Source: Nocardia farcinica
Lineage (GTDB): Bacteria; Actinomycetota; Actinomycetes; Mycobacteriales; Mycobacteriaceae
DNA: 64,000 nt
NCBI RefSeq assembly: GCF_001182745.1
Contig: NZ_LN868939.1
Span: 248,001 to 312,000 of the forward strand
Reading direction: 5' to 3'
A model generated the notes under the pieces. That model saw nothing but the letters and a program-made list of their open reading frames with translations. It had not been told where the DNA came from and did not search any database. Shown here piece by piece: positions 1 through 9,965 of the stretch (the stretch's first letter is position 1; the number at the start of each line of letters is the position of its first letter). A program made the translations under genes and the position numbers.

Positions 1-613
1 GGAAGTCGATGCGGAAGTCGGCCAGTTCGGCCACCGAAGGCGAGTCCCGGTGGATCCACCCCCATGGACCGCGCTGGATGAACGCCGTCCGCATCCCCAG
101 CGCCTTGGCCGGGGCGATGTCGTTGTCGAGACGGTCACCGACATACAAGATGACGTCGGCCGGCCTGTCCGCCTCCTCGATGATTCGATGGAAGAACGCG
201 GTGTCGGGCTTGCTCACACCCCACTCATCGGAGGTCGCGATGAAGTCACAGGGCAGATCGAGTCCACGGAGCAGCTCACCGGCGCGCGCCGTCTGGTTAC
301 CGACTACGCCCACCCAAATTCCCGCTGCCCCGAGTTCGGCCAGGGCGGGGCGCACGTCGGCATACAGGTCGTCCTCACCGAACCATTCGGGCCGACCTGC
401 GGCGGCGCGAGCCTCCCGTTCGGCGGTGAGGTCGAAGCCGGGGCGAAACACCTGGAAGGTCTCGCGGTAGTCCAGCCCCCGAGCGATGGTCGCGCCGAGT
501 ACGGCGACGAAGGTGTGCCGGGGAACTCCGAGCCAGTCGGCCCAGGTGCCATATTCGCGGGTCTCATCCACCAGGGTCTCGCCGACATCGAACACGACCG
601 CCTCGATCACCAC
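1..613 (-). CDS. HAD-family hydrolase (3' end outside window)
   Basis: The reverse strand reads as a haloacid-dehalogenase-fold phosphatase or dehalogenase. The N-terminus holds motif I as VVFDVGETLVDE, with the first Asp as nucleophile and the usual DxDxT second Asp replaced by Gly. Further on come GVVGNQTAR (motif II region), a Lys in VSKPDTAFF (motif III) and the acidic motif IV YVGDRLDNDI. About 203 residues are present and the stop lies beyond base 1. Tandem GTG codons at 613 and 610 are the only sensible starts and no ATG precedes motif I. Such proteins hydrolyse small phosphate esters in the cytoplasm; the substrate cannot be told from sequence. It stands alone and diverges from the cold-shock gene. 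Confidence 0.75.
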   Translation of the reverse strand, partial: MVIEAVVFDVGETLVDETREYGTWADWLGVPRHTFVAVLGATIARGLDYRETFQVFRPGFDLTAEREARAAAGRPEWFGEDDLYADVRPALAELGAAGIWVGVVGNQTARAGELLRGLDLPCDFIATSDEWGVSKPDTAFFHRIIEEADRPADVILYVGDRLDNDIAPAKALGMRTAFIQRGPWGWIHRDSPSVAELADFRIDF

Positions 614-807
614 GTGGCTCCCCCTGCGATCTACACACTGGACCCGCTTCAGTGCGCGGGATCGGCCAAAGTGTAATCACCGCGCCACGGGCGTTGACGT
701 CGTAGGCGCAGGCGCGCAGCTCGAGACCGTTTTCCAGCCGCGGAGAGCTGGGGGCTGTGCGACGATAGACCTCTGGTCGACCACACCGTGCAGCGAGGGG
801 GCGGGTC

Positions 808-1182
808 ATGGAGCGTGCGACGGTCTACCGCTGGAACATCCGCAACGGCACCGGCGTGCTGACGCGGACGGACGGCTCGCTCGCGTGGTTCCACTTGTCG
901 ACGGTGGAAAAGGGGGACGTTTTCACGCTCAGTGAAGGCGATCCGGTCGATGCCGAAATCGAGAATGTTCCTCAGGGGGGTACGAATGTCGAGCGGTATC
1001 CGTGCGGAGGCACGTGGAGTAGCAGTTGGAGTGTCAGCGCTTTTATGTTGCGCAGCAACTATTCTGACGGGTGCTCCGCCCGCCGGCATAGGAATAGCTT
1101 TGGTCCCTGGATGAAAGTGATAAATGTCCCCCGCCGAGGACAGCGGCGAATAACGAATGACACTGACGCGAGGCCGATCTGA
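808..1182 (+). CDS. Cold-shock-domain protein, apparently frameshifted after residue 57
   Basis: Residues 4-57 match a cold-shock (OB-fold) domain: ATVYRWNIRNGTG corresponds to the GTVKWFN...KGFGF strand, AWFHLSTV to the F-H-S RNP region, and LSEGDPVDAEIE to the LxEGxxVxFEV strand. Such proteins bind single-stranded RNA or DNA. After PQGG, at a run of six G (975-980), the ORF loses family likeness and GC-rich codon use. If one G is added, the reading continues YECRAVSVRRHVE and stops at TAG 1020-1022, which restores the last beta strand and a normal length of about 72 residues. The annotated ORF therefore probably carries a one-base deletion (mutation, slippage or sequencing error), and its tail to 1182 is likely not meaningful protein. 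Confidence 0.6.
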   Translation: MERATVYRWNIRNGTGVLTRTDGSLAWFHLSTVEKGDVFTLSEGDPVDAEIENVPQGGTNVERYPCGGTWSSSWSVSAFMLRSNYSDGCSARRHRNSFGPWMKVINVPRRGQRRITNDTDARPI

Positions 1183-1200
1183 CCGACATCACCAACTTCG

Positions 1201-1233
1201 GGTGCGGGACCCGGCGACTGCGAGCCCCGCACC
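1201..1233 (-). terminator. Stem-loop downstream of fadA6
   Basis: GGTGCGGG (1201-1208) pairs exactly with CCCGCACC (1226-1233) around a 17-nt loop, just past the fadA6 stop on its transcribed strand. It is a plausible terminator, but without a clear U tract. Confidence 0.5.
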
Positions 1234-1241
1234 GTCCGAGA

Positions 1242-2432
1242 TCAGGACTCCAGGCGCTCGATGATGGTCGCATTCGCCGTGCCGCCGCCCTCGCAGATGG
1301 TGAGCAGCCCGTAACGCCCGTTGCGGCGCTCGAGCTCGTTGAGCAGGGTGGCGAACAGCTTCGCGCCGGTCGCGCCGAGCGGGTGGCCCAAAGCGATCGC
1401 CCCGCCGTTGACGTTGACCTTCTCCGGATCCGCGCCGGTCTCCTTGATCCAGGCCAGCACCACCGGCGCGAACGCCTCGTTGATCTCCACCACGTCGATG
1501 TCGTCGATGCTCAGCCCGGTCTTTTCCAATGCCCACTTGGTCGCCGGGATCGGCGCGGTGAGCATGAAGATCGGGTCCGCACCACGCGCGCTGACGTGGT
1601 GGATGCGGGCGCGGGGCTTCAGCCCGTACTCCTGCACCGCCCATTCCGAGGCGAGCAGGGTCGCGCTGGCACCGTCGGAGATCTGGCTGGCCACCGCCGC
1701 GGTGAGCGGGCTGCCCTCGGCGAGCGGGGGTAGGGAGGCCATCTTCTCCAGGCTGGTCTCGCGCGGGCCCTGGTCGATCCAGAAGTCGCCGACGGGGACG
1801 ATCTCGTTGTCGAAGCGGCCGTTCTTGATGGCGTCGCGGGCGCGTTCGTGGCTGCGCAGCGCCCATTCCTCCATGTCGCGGCGGCTGATGTTCCACTTCT
1901 CGGCGATCAGCTGCGCGCCGCGGAACTGCGACACCTCTTCGGTGCCGTAGCGGTGGTCCCAGCCCTGGGCGCCGACGAACGGGGAGTCGAAGCCGTATTC
2001 CTTGCCCGCGAGCATGGCCGCCGAGATCGGGATGGCGCTCATGTTCTGCACGCCGCCCGCGACGATCACTTCGGCGGTGCCGCTCATGATGGCTTGCGCG
2101 CCGAAGTTGATGGCCTGCTGGCTGGAGCCGCACTGGCGGTCGACGGTGACGCCGGGCACCTCCTCAGGGTAGCCCGCGGCCAGCCACATGGTGCGGCCGA
2201 TGTTGCCGGCCTGCGGGCCGACGTTGTCGACGCAGCCGACGATCACGTCGTCGACGTTGATCGGGTCGATGGAGTTGCGATCGAACAGGCCGCGCAGCGC
2301 GGCCGCGCCGAGGTCGGCCGGGTGCACGCCGGCCAGGGCACCGCCGCGCTTGCCGACGGGGGTGCGCACCGCGTCGACGACGTAGGCGTCACGCAACGGG
2401 GCGTAGGGGCGGCGGGCCGAAGGTGCAGACAT
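1242..2432 (-). CDS. fadA6: FadA6-type 3-ketoacyl-CoA thiolase (sterol ring C/D degradation)
   Basis: Thiolase of 396 residues. The acyl-accepting cysteine is C101 in DRQCGSS. The NEAFAP motif, the GGAIALGHPLGATGA His motif and the second cysteine in TICEGGGTANA are all present, so the enzyme looks intact. In actinobacteria fadA6 lies next to kstR2 and belongs to the KstR2 regulon, where it thiolyses a late CoA intermediate of the C/D rings left after release of HIP. Here it is 25 bp downstream of kstR2 on the same strand, matching Rv3556c/Rv3557c order. The ATG at 2432 is chosen because the upstream extension is a different, non-homologous frame reading. Role is from synteny; thiolase identity is from motifs. 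Confidence 0.88.
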   Translation of the reverse strand: MSAPSARRPYAPLRDAYVVDAVRTPVGKRGGALAGVHPADLGAAALRGLFDRNSIDPINVDDVIVGCVDNVGPQAGNIGRTMWLAAGYPEEVPGVTVDRQCGSSQQAINFGAQAIMSGTAEVIVAGGVQNMSAIPISAAMLAGKEYGFDSPFVGAQGWDHRYGTEEVSQFRGAQLIAEKWNISRRDMEEWALRSHERARDAIKNGRFDNEIVPVGDFWIDQGPRETSLEKMASLPPLAEGSPLTAAVASQISDGASATLLASEWAVQEYGLKPRARIHHVSARGADPIFMLTAPIPATKWALEKTGLSIDDIDVVEINEAFAPVVLAWIKETGADPEKVNVNGGAIALGHPLGATGAKLFATLLNELERRNGRYGLLTICEGGGTANATIIERLES

Positions 2433-2457
2433 CAGAACTCCTAGTGGTGCGCAGGCG

Positions 2458-3081
2458 CTACGCCTGGTCGGTGCGCTCGGGCACGGTGAGCCCGTCGAGC
2501 ACGATGGTGAGGTACTGCTTGGCGAGGTTCTCCACGGTGATCGGGCCGCCGGGCCGGTACCAGCGCACCGCCACCCACACGGTGTCGCGCAGGAAGCGGT
2601 AGGCCAGCTCGACGTCCAGCTCCGGGCGGAAGCTGCCGTCGGCGACGCCGTTGGTGAGCACCCGATGCCACAGCGCGCGGAACTCGCGGTTGTATTCGTC
2701 GATGTAGGCGAACCGCTCCGCATCGCGCAGCCGCTTGGCCTCGGCCTGGTAGATGGCCACGGCCGCGTGGCTGCGGTCGAAGGACTCGTAGGAGGCGAGC
2801 ACGAGGGCTTCCAAGGTGTCGCGCGAGCTCAGGCCCGCCGCCACGATCTCGCGATAGCGGCCGAACAGATCGTCGAGGAAGCCGCGCAGGATCTCGTCCA
2901 CCATCGACTCCTTGGAATCGAAATGGTGGTAGAGACTGCCGGACAGGATGCCCGCGGCGTCGGCGATGTCGCGCACCGTCGTCGCCCGCAACCCCCGCTC
3001 GGCGAACAGCTCGGCGGCCAGCCCCAGCAGCTCGGTGCGCCGGGTCGATTTCGAGGCGTCAGGTGCGGTCACGCGAGCCAT
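2458..3081 (-). CDS. kstR2: TetR-family repressor KstR2
   Basis: TetR repressor of 207 residues. The N-terminal helix-turn-helix runs through ELLGLAAELFAERG, TTVRDIADAAGI and GSLYHHFDSKE, followed by an all-helical ligand domain. KstR2 represses the HIP (C/D-ring) genes and is released by HIP-CoA. Identification rests on position (between fadA6 and ipdF, as Rv3557c) and on a perfect palindrome of KstR2 type at 3088-3105, only 7 bp upstream of its ATG, which implies autoregulation. The ATG at 3081 is preferred. The alternative start at 3096 would lie inside that palindrome. Confidence 0.9.
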   Translation of the reverse strand: MARVTAPDASKSTRRTELLGLAAELFAERGLRATTVRDIADAAGILSGSLYHHFDSKESMVDEILRGFLDDLFGRYREIVAAGLSSRDTLEALVLASYESFDRSHAAVAIYQAEAKRLRDAERFAYIDEYNREFRALWHRVLTNGVADGSFRPELDVELAYRFLRDTVWVAVRWYRPGGPITVENLAKQYLTIVLDGLTVPERTDQA

Positions 3082-3087
3082 GATACA

Positions 3088-3105
3088 ACCAAGCATTTGC
3101 TTGGT
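3088..3105. promoter_or_regulatory. KstR2 operator (kstR2-fadA6 promoter)
   Basis: Perfect 8-2-8 palindrome ACCAAGCA-TT-TGCTTGGT between ipdF and kstR2. It matches the CAAG...CTTG core known for KstR2 sites, and a near-identical copy lies at 5128-5145. Confidence 0.85.
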
Positions 3106-3126
3106 GCCAGCCCAAGCTGTCGCATC

Positions 3127-3924
3127 TCAGGCTCGCTGGCTGCTGATGGAGACTACTTCGCCGGTGAGGTAGGTGGTGTAGTCGCTGGCGAGCATGGCGA
3201 TGGTGGCGGCCACTTCCCACGGTTCGGCGGCGCGGCCGAAGGCTTCTCGTTCGGAGAGGCGATCGAGGAGTTCGGACGAGCTCACCTTGTCCAGGAAGGC
3301 GTGCCGGGCGATGCTCGGCGCGACCGCGTTGATCCGCACACCGAGTTCGGCGGCCTCGATGGCGCTGCACCGGGTCAGGGCCATGACGCCGGCCTTGGCG
3401 GCGGCGTAGTGGGCCTGGCCGTACTGGGCGCGCCAGCCGAGCACGCTGGCGTTGTTGACGATCACGCCGCCGTGGCCGGCCGCGCGGAAGTAGTTCAGCG
3501 CGGCGCGGGTGCAGCGGAAGGTGCCGTTGAGGGTGATGTCGAGGACGCGGTCCCACTGCTCGTCGGTCATGTCCACGACCGGGGTCTCACCGCCCAGACC
3601 GGCGTTGTTGACCATGATGTCGATGCGACCCAGGGCGGCGGCCGCGCCCCGCACCAGCTCGTCGACCTGGGTGGTGCTCTGCACGTCACAGGCGATGGCG
3701 GCCACCCGGCGCTCGGGGAACTCGCCCTTCAGCTCGACCTCGGTCTCGCCGAGCCTGCGCTCGTGCCAATCGGAGATCACCACGTCGGCGCCCTCGGCGA
3801 GCAGCCTGCGGGCGGTGGCCGAGCCGATGCCGGTGCCCGCGGCGGCGGTGACGACGGCGACGCGACCGGTCAGCAGGCCGTGACCGGGAATCGGCTGCGG
3901 GGCGACAGACAAGGGTCCGCTCAT
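3127..3924 (-). CDS. ipdF: Short-chain dehydrogenase IpdF
   Basis: Classical SDR of 265 residues. The Rossmann glycine motif reads TAAAGTGIG near residues 29-37, NNAG sits near 110, the catalytic Ser is in NNASVLGW and the Tyr/Lys pair is in YAAAK. In the KstR2 pathway IpdF oxidises or reduces the hydroxyl of the C/D-ring CoA intermediate (5-OH-HIP/HIC-CoA). Its ATG overlaps the fadE30 stop by 4 bp (3921-3924), so the two are translationally coupled, as in Rv3559c-Rv3560c. It ends 22 bp before the KstR2 operator of kstR2. Family certain; specific name from synteny. Confidence 0.87.
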   Translation of the reverse strand: MSGPLSVAPQPIPGHGLLTGRVAVVTAAAGTGIGSATARRLLAEGADVVISDWHERRLGETEVELKGEFPERRVAAIACDVQSTTQVDELVRGAAAALGRIDIMVNNAGLGGETPVVDMTDEQWDRVLDITLNGTFRCTRAALNYFRAAGHGGVIVNNASVLGWRAQYGQAHYAAAKAGVMALTRCSAIEAAELGVRINAVAPSIARHAFLDKVSSSELLDRLSEREAFGRAAEPWEVAATIAMLASDYTTYLTGEVVSISSQRA

Positions 3925-5111
3925 GGGCGGGCCTCCCGAGGGAGCCCGAGCACTCGCTCGGCGATGATGTTGCGCTGCACTTCGTTCGAACCTCCGTAGA
4001 TCGTGTCGGCGCGGGTGAACAGATACAGCCGCTGCCATTCGTCGAGATCGCCCTCGCCCGCCACCAGGCCCTCGGCGCCGCGCACCGCCATCGCCAGCTC
4101 GCCGAGCCCGCGATGCCAGTTGGCCCACAGCAGCTTCGCCACCGAGGCCTGCCCGGATTCGTCGATGCCGCCGCCCTCCATGGTGCGCAGCGCGTGGGCG
4201 CGCAACACCCGCAGGCCGACCCAGGCGCGGTCGATGCGGTCGGCGATCAGCGGGTCGTCGGCGGCGCCGGTGCGCCGCGCCAGCGCCTCGATGTCGGCCA
4301 GCTCGCGGGCGAAGCGGATCTGCTGGCCCAGGGTGGAGATGCCGCGTTCGACGGCCAAGGTGCCCATCGCCACCTTCCAGCCGTCGCCGGGCTCGCCGAC
4401 GACGAGGTCGGCGTCGGTGCGGGCATCGTCGAAGAACACCTCGTTGAACTCCGAGGTGCCGGTGAGCTGGATGATCGGGCGCACCTCGACACCGGGCTGT
4501 TTCATCGGCACGAGCAGGTAGGACAGGCCCTTGTGCCGGCTCGACCCCTTCTCGGTGCGGGCGACGACGAAGCACCAGTCGGCCACGTGCGCCAGCGAGG
4601 TCCAGATCTTCTGCCCGTTGATCGACCACTGGTCGCCGTCGAGGTGGGCGGCGGTGGTGATGGCGGCCAGGTCCGAGCCGGCGCCGGGTTCGGAATAGCC
4701 CTGGCACCACAGCTCGGAGACCGTGCGGATGCCGGGCAGGAAGCGCTGCTTCTGCGCCTCGGTGCCGAAGGCGAGCAGGGTCGGGCCGAGTAGCTCCTCC
4801 CCCACGTGCGAGACGCGCGCGGGCGCGTTGGCCCTGGCGTATTCCTCGTGGAAGATCACCTGCTGGCGCACGCTCGCTTCGCGGCCACCGTACTCCTTCG
4901 GCCAGCCCAGGCAGGTCCAGCCCGCGGCGGCCAGGTGCCGGTCCCAGGCCAGCCGTTCGTCGAATGCCTCGTGTTCGCGGCCTGGACCGCCGAGTCCGCG
5001 CAGCTCGCGGAATTCTCCGTCGAGATTCTCCGCCAACCACTCCCGCACTTCGGCGCAAAACGCCGCGTCCTGCGCGGCGGTGCCGGATTCTGAGGTCTGG
5101 ATCGCAACCAC
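3921..5111 (-). CDS. fadE30: Acyl-CoA dehydrogenase FadE30
   Basis: Acyl-CoA dehydrogenase of 396 residues with full domain order: helical N-terminal domain, GYSEPGAGSDLA flavin/substrate motif near 150, INGQKIWTSLAH, and the C-terminal IYGGSNEVQRNIIAERVLGL motif. It introduces a double bond into a HIP-derived CoA thioester, reducing FAD. No ATG fits. GTG at 5111 gives the family length (Rv3560c about 385) and lies 16 bp inside a KstR2 palindrome shared with divergent fadD3. Coupled to ipdF by a 4-bp overlap. A much longer open frame upstream is only antisense to fadD3. Confidence 0.88.
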   Translation of the reverse strand: MVAIQTSESGTAAQDAAFCAEVREWLAENLDGEFRELRGLGGPGREHEAFDERLAWDRHLAAAGWTCLGWPKEYGGREASVRQQVIFHEEYARANAPARVSHVGEELLGPTLLAFGTEAQKQRFLPGIRTVSELWCQGYSEPGAGSDLAAITTAAHLDGDQWSINGQKIWTSLAHVADWCFVVARTEKGSSRHKGLSYLLVPMKQPGVEVRPIIQLTGTSEFNEVFFDDARTDADLVVGEPGDGWKVAMGTLAVERGISTLGQQIRFARELADIEALARRTGAADDPLIADRIDRAWVGLRVLRAHALRTMEGGGIDESGQASVAKLLWANWHRGLGELAMAVRGAEGLVAGEGDLDEWQRLYLFTRADTIYGGSNEVQRNIIAERVLGLPREARP

Positions 5112-5127
5112 GTCGGTAGGATAACCT

Positions 5128-5145
5128 ACCAAGCACTTGCTTTGT
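5128..5145. promoter_or_regulatory. KstR2 operator between fadE30 and fadD3
   Basis: ACCAAGCA-CT-TGCTTTGT, a one-mismatch copy of the 3088-3105 palindrome. It is placed to control both the leftward fadE30-ipdF and the rightward fadD3-fadE33 units. Confidence 0.85.
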
Positions 5146-5201
5146 AGAGCGCCGGCCCAAGTCCCCGGATCCGGCTCGCGCACCGACGGTGAGGAAACTC
5201 C

Positions 5202-6757
<1,556 letters not shown>

Positions 6758-6758
<1 letters not shown>

Positions 6759-7648
6759 TGTCAGACCAACCCGCCGGGGTGCCCGACGAAGGCGAGGTCG
6801 TCACCTACGAACGGCGCGGCCGGGTCGCGATCGTCACCATGAACCGCCCCGACTACCGCAACGCGCAGAACTCGGTGATGACCTACGCCCTCGACGCCGC
6901 CTTCGAGCGCGCCGTCGAGGACGACGAGGTCGGGGTGATCGTGCTGGCGGGCAACGGCAAGCACTTCAGCGCGGGCCACGACATCGGCACACCGGGCCGT
7001 GACCACCACGTGCGCTACCAGAACAAGGCCACGCTGTGGTGGGACCACGTCGACAAGGCGGGCGGCGATCAGCGTTTCGCCCGCGAGTCCGAGGTCTACC
7101 TGGGCATGTGCCGGCGCTGGCGGGAGATCCCGAAGCCGACCATCGCGATGGTGCAGGGCGCCTGCATCGCGGGCGGGCTGATGCTGGCCTGGGTGTGCGA
7201 CCTGATCGTCGCCTCCGACGACGCGTTCTTCTCCGATCCGGTGGTGCGCATGGGCATTCCGGGCGTGGAGTACTTCGCCCATCCGTGGGTGCTCGGGCCG
7301 CGCGCGGCCAAGGAATTCCTCTTCACCGGTGACCGGTTCGGGGCCGCGCAGGCCAAGGAGTGGGGCATGGTGAACCGGGTGGTGCCGCGCGCCGAGCTGG
7401 AGGCCGAGACGATGGCGCTGGCCGAGAAGATCGCCGCCATGCCGCGCTTCGGGCTCGCGCTGACCAAGAAGGCGGTCAACCAAGCCGAGGACCTGATGGG
7501 CATGCGCACCGGCATGGACTCGGTGTTCGGCCTGCACCATTTCGCGCACGCGCACAACGCCGAGGTCGGCGCCGACTCGCTGGGCGGCATGAACGCCCGT
7601 TCCATGCGGGACTCGGCGCGCACGGCAGAGCAGAACGGGACGGCGTAG
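6758..7648 (+). CDS. Crotonase-fold protein lacking the usual catalytic glutamates
   Basis: Enoyl-CoA hydratase/isomerase superfamily, 296 residues. The oxyanion-hole segment (HFSAGHDIG near 69-77) and CIAGGLMLA near 136-144 align with the crotonase core without gaps. The two glutamates that activate water in hydratases align with M142 and V162, so ordinary syn-hydration is unlikely. Members of this subgroup could be isomerases, thioesterases or C-C hydrolases. It overlaps the fadD3 stop (TGATG at 6756-6760) and is followed at once by fadE31, so it is translated with the HIP genes. The start is ATG 6758 rather than the GTG at 6755. M. tuberculosis has no gene at this position. Confidence 0.75.
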
Positions 7649-8790
7649 TGGATCTGGAACTGGATCAGGCGGCGCAGGACTTCCAGCGGGAAGTCCGGGA
7701 ATTCCTCGCCGCGAACAAGCCCGCGCAGCCGCTGCCCTCGATGGACACCAAGGCCGGGTTCGAGGCGCACCGCGACTGGGAGCGCACCCTGGCCGAGGCC
7801 CGGTTCTCGGTGGTGTCCTGGCCGCGCGAATACGGCGGGCGCGATGCCTCGCTGCTGGAATGGGTGCTGTTCGAGCAGGAGTACTACGCCGCGCAGGCGC
7901 CGGGCCGGGTCAGCCAGAACGGCATCTTCCTGCTCGCGCCCACGCTGTTCGAGCACGGCACCCCCGAGCAGCTCGACCGGATCATGCCGCGGATGGCGCG
8001 CGGCGACGACATCTGGGCGCAGGCCTGGTCGGAGCCGGAGGCGGGCAGCGACCTGGCGGGCATCCGCTCGACGGCGCGGCGCACCGAGGGCGGTTGGCTG
8101 CTGAGCGGCCAGAAGACGTGGAGTTCGCGGGCGTCGTTCGCGGACTGGGCGTTCGGGCTGTTCCGCAGCGACCCCGAGGCCGAGCGGCACAAGGGCCTCA
8201 CCTACGTGATGTTCCCGCTCACCGCCGAGGGCGTGTCGGTGCGGCCGATCCCCCAGCTCGACGGTGAGCCGGGATTCGCGGAGATCTTCCTCGACGACGT
8301 GTTCGTGCCCGACCAGGACGTCATCGGCGCGCCCGGCGAGGGCTGGCGGGTGGCGATGAGCACCTCCAGCAACGAGCGCGGCCTGTCGCTGCGCAGCCCG
8401 GGCCGGTTCACCGCCACCGCGAGCAGGCTGATCGACCTGTGGCTCGAGCGCGGCGAGCGCACCGACACCGCTCAGCGCGACGCCGTGGTGGACGCCTGGA
8501 TCCGCAGCGAGGCCTACCGCCTGCACACCTTCGGCACCGTCACCCGGTTGAACGAGGGCGGCAAGCTGGGCGCGGAATCCTCCATCACCAAGGTCTTCTG
8601 GTCCGAGCTGGACATCGCCATGCACGAGACCGCGCTCGACGTGCTCGGCGCCGACGCCGAACTGGCCGGGCGCTGGACCGACGGCTACCTGTTCGCGCTG
8701 TCGGGCCCGATCTACGCGGGCACCAACGAGATCCAGCGCAACATCATCGCCGAGCGGCTGCTCGGTCTACCGAGAGGAAGCAGCCGATGA
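7648..8790 (+). CDS. fadE31: Acyl-CoA dehydrogenase FadE31
   Basis: Acyl-CoA dehydrogenase of 380 residues with AWSEPEAGSDLAGIR, LSGQKTWSSRA, and the C-terminal IYAGTNEIQRNIIAERLLGL motif. It starts at GTG 7648, whose G is the last base of the preceding TAG, so it is coupled to the crotonase gene. In the family FadE31 pairs with the shorter FadE32 as an alpha/beta complex acting on ring-derived CoA esters; FadE31 carries the catalytic-side motifs. The stop overlaps the fadE32 start. Corresponds to Rv3562 by order and length (about 377). Confidence 0.86.
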   Translation: MDLELDQAAQDFQREVREFLAANKPAQPLPSMDTKAGFEAHRDWERTLAEARFSVVSWPREYGGRDASLLEWVLFEQEYYAAQAPGRVSQNGIFLLAPTLFEHGTPEQLDRIMPRMARGDDIWAQAWSEPEAGSDLAGIRSTARRTEGGWLLSGQKTWSSRASFADWAFGLFRSDPEAERHKGLTYVMFPLTAEGVSVRPIPQLDGEPGFAEIFLDDVFVPDQDVIGAPGEGWRVAMSTSSNERGLSLRSPGRFTATASRLIDLWLERGERTDTAQRDAVVDAWIRSEAYRLHTFGTVTRLNEGGKLGAESSITKVFWSELDIAMHETALDVLGADAELAGRWTDGYLFALSGPIYAGTNEIQRNIIAERLLGLPRGSSR

Positions 8791-9815
8791 GATTCGCGCT
8801 CAGTCCCGAGCAGGCCGATTTCGCCGCCAGCGTGCGCAAACTTCTCGACGCGGGCCGCACGCCCGCCGCGGTGCGGGCCTGGGCGGCGGGCGACCGTGAA
8901 CCCGGCCGGGCGCTGCTCGGACAGCTGGCCGAGCAGGGCGTGCTCGGTCTGGCCATCGACGAGGACAACGGCGGCATGGGCGCCGAACCGATCGACCTGG
9001 TGGTGGCGTTCGTCGAACTCGGCCGCGCCGCCGCCCCCGGCCCCCTGGTGGAGAGCGCCGCCGCGATTCCGGCCCTGCTGCAAGCGCTGCCGGACGCCGA
9101 CGCCGCGCAACGCTGGCTGCCCGGCATCGCCGAGGGGTCGGCGCTGGCCACCATCGCCTTCGAATCCGCCGGTACGACAGTGGCATTGGACGCCGAGGCC
9201 GCCGACGTGGTGTTCGTGGTCTCCGGCGACCGGATCACCGTGGGCCGGGCGACAGGCGAGGTCCGTTCGGTGGATCCGGCCCGGCGGTTGAGCACGGTCG
9301 CGCCGGGTGAGACGGTGGCCGAGGGCGAGCCGGCGCGCGCCGCGGTGGCCCGCGCGTTCGACGCGGGTGTGCTCGCCTGCGCCGCCCAGCAGTTGGGGGC
9401 GGGCCGCGCGCTGCTGCACGCCGCGACCGAATACGCCAAGCAGCGCAAGCAGTTCGGCAGGCCGATCGGCGAGTTCCAGGCCGTCAAGCAGAAGCTGGCC
9501 GACGTGCTGATCGCGCTCGACCTGGCCGAGCCGCTGCTGTATCGCGCGGCGCTGACCTTCGACGAGCCGAGCCGGGAGCGCGATGTGTCCGCGGCCGCGG
9601 TGGCCTGCGGGGACGCCGCGTACACCGCCGCCCGCGCGGCCCTGCAGGTACACGGTGCGATCGGCTACACCGCCGAGTACGACCTGTCGTTGTGGTTGAC
9701 CAAGGTCACCGCACTGCGATCGGCGTGGGGCACCGCCGACGTGCACCGCGGGCGCATCGCCCGCGCGCTCCGCGAGGAGGCGCTGCGCGAACGAGCACTG
9801 CGAGGCACCGCGTGA
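8787..9815 (+). CDS. fadE32: Acyl-CoA dehydrogenase FadE32
   Basis: Short acyl-CoA dehydrogenase of 342 residues. The C-terminal helical domain is clear (KQRKQFGRPIGEFQAVKQKL and VHGAIGYTAEYDL), but the N-terminal half is degenerate, as in subunits that contribute FAD contacts to a heteromeric enzyme. The start ATG overlaps the fadE31 stop by 4 bp (8787-8790). Its last codons, ending in GTG-A over the TGA stop, lie inside the first copy of the 77-bp hairpin repeat. Rv3563-like by position. Confidence 0.84.
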   Translation: MRFALSPEQADFAASVRKLLDAGRTPAAVRAWAAGDREPGRALLGQLAEQGVLGLAIDEDNGGMGAEPIDLVVAFVELGRAAAPGPLVESAAAIPALLQALPDADAAQRWLPGIAEGSALATIAFESAGTTVALDAEAADVVFVVSGDRITVGRATGEVRSVDPARRLSTVAPGETVAEGEPARAAVARAFDAGVLACAAQQLGAGRALLHAATEYAKQRKQFGRPIGEFQAVKQKLADVLIALDLAEPLLYRAALTFDEPSRERDVSAAAVACGDAAYTAARAALQVHGAIGYTAEYDLSLWLTKVTALRSAWGTADVHRGRIARALREEALRERALRGTA

Positions 9816-9964
9816 GCGGGTCAGCGCCCGAAGGCGGCAGCGCAGCATCACCACGCAGGGCGCCCCGATCACGCGAGAAAGGCACAGCGTGAGCGGGTCA
9901 GCGCCCGAAGGCGGCAGCGCAGCATCACCACGCAGGGCGCCCCGATCACGCAAGAGAGGTACAG
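9811..9964 (+). repeat. Two tandem copies of a 77-bp hairpin repeat
   Basis: Two nearly identical 77-bp units (9811-9887 and 9888-9964) fill the fadE32-fadE33 gap. In each, GTGAGCGGG (9812-9820, 9889-9897) can pair with CCCGATCAC (9864-9872, 9941-9949), and inside it GCGCCC pairs with GGGCGC around a GC-rich loop. The first unit includes the fadE32 TGA. A diverged relative lies after kstD (27041-27137). Confidence 0.85.
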
Positions 9965-9965
9965 C

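Noticed and set aside
932..1114. Small signal-peptide-like frame overlapping the cold-shock gene
   Set aside because: The hydrophobic stretch arises from the shifted frame of the cold-shock gene, and no ribosome site precedes a start.
7096..8625. 509-codon reverse frame opposite the crotonase and fadE31
   Set aside because: It is the antisense of two clear enzymes in an overlapping operon and has no motif or ribosome site.
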